Positions 42,476-46,768 of a DNA stretch of 46,768 bases are shown here, in pieces. Source of the stretch: Nitrososphaeria archaeon (lineage in GTDB: Archaea; Thermoproteota; Nitrososphaeria; JACIWG01); the NCBI GenBank assembly GCA_026413865.1, contig JAOAKB010000010.1, forward strand, positions 1 to 46,768. Direction: 5' to 3'. The notes below the pieces were generated by a model. The model was given only the letters and a program-made list of their open reading frames with translations. It ran no database searches and was not told the DNA's origin. The translations under genes and the position numbers were made by a program. The number at the start of each line of letters is the position of its first letter. Position 1 is the first letter of the stretch.

Positions 42476-42653
42476 ATCTTCAACTTATAACTTCACTCTA
42501 ATAAAATTTTCTATTTAGTAATAATTACTTATAAAGTAATTATTTGATAAAATTAAAAATTTATTAGCATAATATGTATAATTACTTTTCTCAAACTATT
42601 TATAGAACCTTATATCGAATACAAACTGTTTATGTGGTTAGGTCTTTATCTAA
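42456..42653. repeat. Inverted repeat on two divergent start codons
   Basis: TGGTTAGGTCTTTACCTAA on the minus strand (42474-42456) and TGGTTAGGTCTTTATCTAA on the plus strand (42635-42653) match at 18 of 19 bases. Each copy lies at the first codons of its gene, in different frames (MVRSLPN and MWLGLYL), so shared protein sequence is not the cause. The left copy contains the dyad TTAGGT-CTTT-ACCTAA, the right copy the same with one mismatch, as expected for an operator. The intervening A/T-rich region holds both promoters; a TATA-like CTATTTATAG lies at about 42595-42604 for the FGGY gene. Confidence 0.65.
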
Positions 42654-44098
42654 GTACTGACGAAATTGTAGGGCAAGTTGTAGATGAAAACCTCAAACCC
42701 GTATCTTTGAAGAGAAGGCCTATTATCACTAACACTCCTAAAAGCGGCTATGCTGAACAGGATCCGGAAGAATGGTGGAATACTCTTATAGTGGTTGTTA
42801 GAGAAATTGTCCATGAGCTTAAAGGAAAGAAAATTAAGGCAATCTCAGTAACCTCCCAAAGAGAAGGTCTTGTATTTGTTGATAAGAACGGAGAACCATT
42901 GGGAAAATGTATAATATGGATGGACACTAGAGCTTTAAAAGAGTCAGAGTATCTAAAGCGTAGAATAGGAAAGAATACAATCTATAATCTTACAGGCTTA
43001 CCCATTGATGCAACATTTAGTTTTCCCAGACTTTTATGGGTAAAAGAACATACCCAAATATTAACTAAGACAAAATATTATTTACAGCCAAAAGACTATA
43101 TAATTTATAAGCTTACAGGAAAATTTTCAACCGACCCTTCACTGGCATGTAGGACGCTCCTCTACGACATTAAACGATTAGAATGGATTGATGAGTTCTT
43201 TAAAGACTTCCATATACCGAATCTGTTTCCGCCTATAATAAAATCAACAGACATAGTGGGTTTCCTTAAAGATGAGGTTGCTGAAAAGCTTGGTATAGAA
43301 AAGGGGTTACCTATTGTTGAAGGTGGAGGTGATAGACCTGTACAGATGCTTGCTGCAGGTGCAAAAAATACGGGCGAATTTATTGAGCACATGAGTAGTG
43401 TAGTAAACTTAAGCACAGCATTAGATTCACCAAAACTTTTTGAAGATTCAAAAATTGGAGTAGGTTTACATGTTATGGAAAGAAAATGGTTAGCAGAAGC
43501 AAGTGTTTCAGCAGGATGTCTTATCTTCAACTGGTTAAAAACATTTCTAGGTATAGAAAAAGAAGATAATTTAATAGACTATAATGTGTCACAAGTTCCA
43601 CCTGCATGTGAAGGTCTAATTTTTATACCACATTTACAAGGTGCAAGAGCACCATGGTGGACAGCATACAGCAAAGGAACACTATATAATATGACTTTAA
43701 AACATACAAAATGGTATTTACTAAGAGCATTTATGGAAAGCGTTTCATATGAAATTAAATTAACACTTGATATGTTCAAAGAAAACAAAATTCTTCCAAC
43801 AGAAATAGTATGTCTCGAAAAAATGGATAAGCTAAAAATATGGCATATAATAAAAAGCTCATGCATAAATTTTCCATATACGTTCATAAATCTTGAGGAG
43901 CCAACTTCCTTTGGCGCTGCTCTTCTAGCAATGTATGGGTATGGGCAAAAGGATCTTATAGATGAATGGATCAAAAATAGAAACCTTAGCATGATAGAGC
44001 CCAAAAAAGAACTTACAAAAGTTTATGAAAAATCATTAACTAAGTACGTAAAAACAGTAAAAATTGCTCTAAACTATTATCGAAAAGAAACTTTATAA
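42632..44098 (+). CDS. FGGY-family carbohydrate kinase homologue, probable pseudokinase
   Basis: A 488-residue protein aligning along its whole length with xylulokinase-type FGGY kinases: GYAEQDPEEWW, SVTSQREGLVFVDKNGEPL, IIWMDTRA, LQPKDYIIYKLTGKFSTD, VEGGGDRPVQMLAAGA (putative catalytic-base Asp) and GARAPWW. But ATP/phosphate motifs are degraded: the N-terminal GIDxGTT is GLYLSTDE (Mg-coordinating Asp replaced by Tyr6), SLGTSG is HMSSVVN, and the adenosine motif GGGAxS is CLEKMDK. The ORF is intact. Either the protein is non-catalytic or uses another donor. No start is available upstream that would restore the first motif. Confidence 0.8.
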   Translation: MWLGLYLSTDEIVGQVVDENLKPVSLKRRPIITNTPKSGYAEQDPEEWWNTLIVVVREIVHELKGKKIKAISVTSQREGLVFVDKNGEPLGKCIIWMDTRALKESEYLKRRIGKNTIYNLTGLPIDATFSFPRLLWVKEHTQILTKTKYYLQPKDYIIYKLTGKFSTDPSLACRTLLYDIKRLEWIDEFFKDFHIPNLFPPIIKSTDIVGFLKDEVAEKLGIEKGLPIVEGGGDRPVQMLAAGAKNTGEFIEHMSSVVNLSTALDSPKLFEDSKIGVGLHVMERKWLAEASVSAGCLIFNWLKTFLGIEKEDNLIDYNVSQVPPACEGLIFIPHLQGARAPWWTAYSKGTLYNMTLKHTKWYLLRAFMESVSYEIKLTLDMFKENKILPTEIVCLEKMDKLKIWHIIKSSCINFPYTFINLEEPTSFGAALLAMYGYGQKDLIDEWIKNRNLSMIEPKKELTKVYEKSLTKYVKTVKIALNYYRKETL

Positions 44099-44422
44099 AT
44101 TGCTCCAGTTTTGTTTATGATCTGTTAAAAGCATAAAAAATGTAATAATTATATAAAAAATGAAAGTGTTTGATATATAGCTTATCTGAATTATGAACAG
44201 ATGTGATGTTATACTACTATTATAACAATTCATTGGAAATAAATGATCTGTGTCGAAGTGCAAGAAATGAGTCAAGATATTATTTTTGAGGATAATTATA
44301 TTATTATATTAAAAATAACTAAATTATTATTAATTTTTAAAAAAAATAATTTAATTACAAAGTATTTTTTATATAGTTGTAGACCAAAAAGTATAAATAT
44401 AGTTAATTTCGTATTATATATT
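44099..44422. other. A/T-rich gap before the binding-protein gene, with its promoter
   Basis: 324 bases, extremely A/T-rich. The frame of the next gene is open back to 44243, but that stretch (Ile/Lys/Asn-rich) is not protein-like. A convincing TATA-like GTATAAAT at 44391-44398 lies about 28 bases before the ATG at 44423, predicting a leaderless transcript. GTAGACC just upstream (about 44379-44385) equals one arm of the ilvB palindrome. A short dyad, AAATTATT/AATAATTT, lies near 44317-44348. No RNA gene recognised. Confidence 0.5.
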
Positions 44423-45979
44423 ATGAGTCAGGAACCAACAAAAGTTGGTAGAAGGAGCTTTATCAATTATTTAGTTGCTGTTGTCGCTACAGGAGTTATT
44501 GTAGGTTCAGGAATGTATTTTGCAGGGCCAAAACAGACAGTTACAGAAACTGTAACAAGCACTGTTAAAACAACTGTTATATCAGAAAAAACTATAACCA
44601 TAACAGGAACCCCAACAACTACTCCTACAACAACCCCAACACCAACAACCCCAACATCAACAACCCCATATCCTAAGCCACCTGACCCCAAAGAACCAAT
44701 AAAATTAACTGTATGGCTTTGGGGTACATTTGCTCCAGCCATAGATAGCTTAAATAAAATTGCATATTTATGGAATAAAGAATTTCCAAAAGTTCAAATA
44801 GAATTCACACCAATAGCGGGTCTCTCTTCTCTCGAATTTACTCTAAAAGCTGAGCAAGCCACAGCCGCAGGACAAGCGCCTGATATTGTACACAATGAAG
44901 ATTATGCTATGGCAACATTCATATATGATGGATATGGAGAAGTACTACCACCCGAAATACAGGACCTTGCTAAAAAATATGTTCATCCAACATATATTGA
45001 CGCTCTTTACTTCTGGGGACCGGATGTTGTAAGGAGAATGTATGTTCTACCTGGTGCCTATGGAGTTAATCCTAGTAAACATACATGGATCAACGATTAT
45101 CATGTGGAAGAAGCCGGGATAAAATCTGAATGGAATCCAGTTGACTGGGACGATCTTATTGAAGTCGCACAAAAAATGACAAAATATGATTCAGCAGGAA
45201 AGCTGGTGAGATCAGGATACTTCTGTAGAATTGCTGGACATGTAGCCGGTATATTTGATAAATATTCAGCATTGCACAGAACTGCAGGAGGGAAAGTTAT
45301 TTGGGCTGAAGGAGGACAATGGAAAACGGACATCGACTCTGATATAGCTAAGAATGTAATACAGAGACTTTATCTTGACATAATGTACAAATACAGAATA
45401 TATGAACCTGGTTTTCCGGGTGATGTTGATGCGTTTGCAAAAGAACTTGTTTCAATAACAAATCCAAGGGAGTTAAGAGAAACAGTAATGTCTATCAAGA
45501 CGCTAAACCCTGACAGATTCTGGGGTCCAGATGGACCCAAGGGTTTTCATGGTGCACCACATCCACCACCACGAAAGGGTATGCCATCACTTTCTTACAT
45601 AGATGGACATACATGGACAGTTAACTCAAAAATATCTGAGGAAAGAAAAAAATGGGCTTTCTACTTCTTTGCATGGTATCTTACTGACCCGGTAGTAAAA
45701 AGCTTATTATTCAATAGTATTGGTAACATGACCATTTTCAAGGATGTAATGGAGTCTCCACCATTCACTAATCCTTGGTACCAAAAATTCTTAAGAAATT
45801 GTGAAATTCAAAATCCAGTATCTAGAGTATTTCATCCACGGTTGGCTCAAATAGGTAACGCAGGGGGAACCATTCTAAGCAGAATATACTTAAGAGAAGT
45901 TGACTTAGATGTAGGTTTAAGACAACTTGGAACTACTGTACGTGAAGAAATGAATAAAGCACCTGCTCCAAAGAGTTAA
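44423..45979 (+). CDS. Sugar ABC transporter solute-binding protein, Tat-type signal
   Basis: 518 residues. MSQEPTKVGRRSFINYLVAVVATGVIVG is a twin-arginine signal or anchor (Arg10-Arg11, then x-F-I). A Thr/Pro linker follows (residues about 50-88, repeats of TTPT), as in archaeal binding proteins tethered to the membrane. The rest is a family 1 extracellular solute-binding protein: KLTVWLWGTF, AEQATAAGQAPDIVHNEDYAM, and the Trp-rich SYIDGHTWTVNSKISEERKKWAFYFFAWYLTD. The ATG at 44423 is set by the signal and the TATA spacing. A permease gene follows about 20 bases on; the likely ATPase partner is at 14.4 kb. Confidence 0.9.
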   Translation: MSQEPTKVGRRSFINYLVAVVATGVIVGSGMYFAGPKQTVTETVTSTVKTTVISEKTITITGTPTTTPTTTPTPTTPTSTTPYPKPPDPKEPIKLTVWLWGTFAPAIDSLNKIAYLWNKEFPKVQIEFTPIAGLSSLEFTLKAEQATAAGQAPDIVHNEDYAMATFIYDGYGEVLPPEIQDLAKKYVHPTYIDALYFWGPDVVRRMYVLPGAYGVNPSKHTWINDYHVEEAGIKSEWNPVDWDDLIEVAQKMTKYDSAGKLVRSGYFCRIAGHVAGIFDKYSALHRTAGGKVIWAEGGQWKTDIDSDIAKNVIQRLYLDIMYKYRIYEPGFPGDVDAFAKELVSITNPRELRETVMSIKTLNPDRFWGPDGPKGFHGAPHPPPRKGMPSLSYIDGHTWTVNSKISEERKKWAFYFFAWYLTDPVVKSLLFNSIGNMTIFKDVMESPPFTNPWYQKFLRNCEIQNPVSRVFHPRLAQIGNAGGTILSRIYLREVDLDVGLRQLGTTVREEMNKAPAPKS

Positions 45980-45999
45980 AATAATATTGTATCATACCA

Positions 46000-46768
46000 A
46001 TGAACGGTGAACGCATACGGCTAATGAACATAGAATTAACATAATACTATATCTCTTACCTCCAATAATTCTCTATTCTATTTTTTATTATTTACCACTT
46101 GCTCTAGATGTATACTTTAGTTTTACAAAATGGGATTATGCTCGCCCTCCTGAATGGATTGGTTTAGAAAATTATGTAAAACTCTTTAATGACCCTATCT
46201 TTATTAGGTCAATTTACTTAACTTTATTTTACGTAGTTGGAGTTTTAGGCGGCTCAATTATTACTGGTACAGTTTTAGCCATTGCTTTAAATAGAGATAC
46301 AAAACTGGCTACAGCTACAAGAGTGATAATGCTAATCCCATATATGCTTCCTGAAGCTGCAGCTGCCTCTGCATGGTTTATAATGTTTGCGCCAGGACCT
46401 ACTGGATATGTAAATCATATACTGACTATTTTTGGGCTTAGTAGTAGTTCCTGGTTTTTAGATCCTACTCTTGGTGTCCCAATGTTAATAATATACTCTA
46501 TATGGAAAAATACTGGGTTCTTTGCATTAATCTTGTATGCTGGATTAAAGGCTATACCTAAGGATGCTATAGAAGCTGCATATATCGATGGAGCAAATGA
46601 GTTTCAGACTTATCGTAAAGTTATAATACCTTTGCTTAGGCCTATGGTAATGTTCTTGATAATAACCACTATAATGTCCTCATGGTTCGTATTTGGTTCA
46701 GTATATGTACTAACAAAAGGTGGACCTGGTACAGCAACTATGTTAACTGGAATGTACATGTATCTTAT
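46000..46768 (+). CDS. Sugar ABC transporter permease (MalF/UgpA type), 3' truncated, start disrupted
   Basis: Membrane protein running off the window. In the frame of 46038 it reads LLPPIILYSIFYYLPLALDVYFSFTKWD, GLENYVKLFNDPIF, and the EAA loop EAAYIDGANEFQTYRKVIIPLLRP that contacts the ATPase. This frame has no ATG, GTG or TTG before the conserved region: it begins after a TGA at 46008-46010. An ATG at 46000 opens MNGERIRLMNIELT in the next frame and stops at 46042-46044. One base inserted near 46036-46040 would join them. So the gene is either frameshifted near codon 13 or starts at a non-canonical codon such as ATT 46035. Confidence 0.82.

Noticed and set aside
44180-44280. GTGATGT and CTGA near the start of the 44.1-44.4 kb gap, considered as a C/D-box RNA
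   Set aside because: The boxes are in the wrong order and the sequence context is simply A/T-rich.
44379-44385. GTAGACC before the binding-protein promoter as a second site of the ilvB operator
   Set aside because: Only one seven-base half-site without a partner arm; expected by chance in a window of this size.
44243-44422. 60-codon N-terminal extension of the binding protein
   Set aside because: Composition is Ile/Lys/Asn-rich junk; the Tat signal starts at ATG 44423 and a TATA-like box lies inside the putative extension.
1-46768. tRNA, rRNA, CRISPR array, insertion sequence or replication origin
   Set aside because: No T-loop-like tRNA signature, regularly spaced repeats, transposase ORF or origin-like repeat cluster was found on reading through; a covariance-model scan would be decisive for RNA genes.

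Overview
The window reads as a piece of an AT-rich archaeal chromosome. The evidence is a Pus10-type tRNA pseudouridine synthase, paired TIGR00304-type membrane proteins, a HypA plus HypA-associated ATPase pair, transketolase split into two subunits, TATA-like boxes about 25-30 bases before many ATGs (leaderless-type promoters), and tight ATGA overlaps inside operons. Several features fit the Thermoproteota/Bathyarchaeia side of the archaea, but the sequence alone does not fix the lineage. No rRNA, tRNA or CRISPR array was seen. Both window ends cut genes: a PorB-type oxidoreductase subunit on the left and an ABC permease on the right.

Layout. 1-6.3 kb: end of porB, a nucleotidyltransferase-like gene, a leftward permease / metallophosphoesterase / cysteine hydrolase cluster, a small Cys-rich protein, and a decayed AbrB-PIN toxin-antitoxin pair. 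6.4-11.4 kb: two small membrane proteins, Pus10, NfnB/NfnA (electron-bifurcating transhydrogenase type) and an MBL-fold hydrolase. 11.4-17.6 kb: an unknown protein, a 707-residue transaldolase-like protein, a MalK-type ABC ATPase and two D-2-hydroxyacid dehydrogenases. 17.6-20.3 kb: methyltransferase, HypA-associated ATPase, HypA and prephenate dehydrogenase.

20.6-39.5 kb is an amino-acid biosynthesis block. ilvD and ilvE diverge from a short intergenic region. A leftward ten-gene operon encodes both transketolase halves and then DAHP synthase, AroB, AroD, AroE, AroK, AroA, AroC and chorismate mutase, in exactly the order of the reactions. From the same 350-base control region a rightward operon carries ilvB-ilvN-ilvC-leuA-leuC-leuD-pheA. 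Chorismate mutase, PheA and TyrA take chorismate on to Phe and Tyr; the ilv/leu genes make Val, Ile and Leu precursors (leuB and trp genes are not here).

39.6-46.8 kb is a sugar-acid region: a UxaE-type epimerase, a HEPN/nucleotidyltransferase pair, an FGGY-family protein that has lost most nucleotide-binding motifs, and a Tat-signal solute-binding protein followed by an ABC permease.

Most interesting points: (1) the first aro-operon gene fuses a winged-helix DNA-binding domain to the TPP-binding transketolase subunit, a candidate self-regulating enzyme; (2) ilvB appears to start at an ATA codon behind a perfect Shine-Dalgarno, just after a 19-base palindromic operator at the predicted transcription start; (3) an FGGY pseudokinase shares an 18/19 inverted repeat with the divergent nucleotidyltransferase gene, lying on both start codons; (4) a very large transaldolase homologue with a Glu-to-Gln change; (5) a toxin-antitoxin pair with one independent inactivating lesion in each gene.
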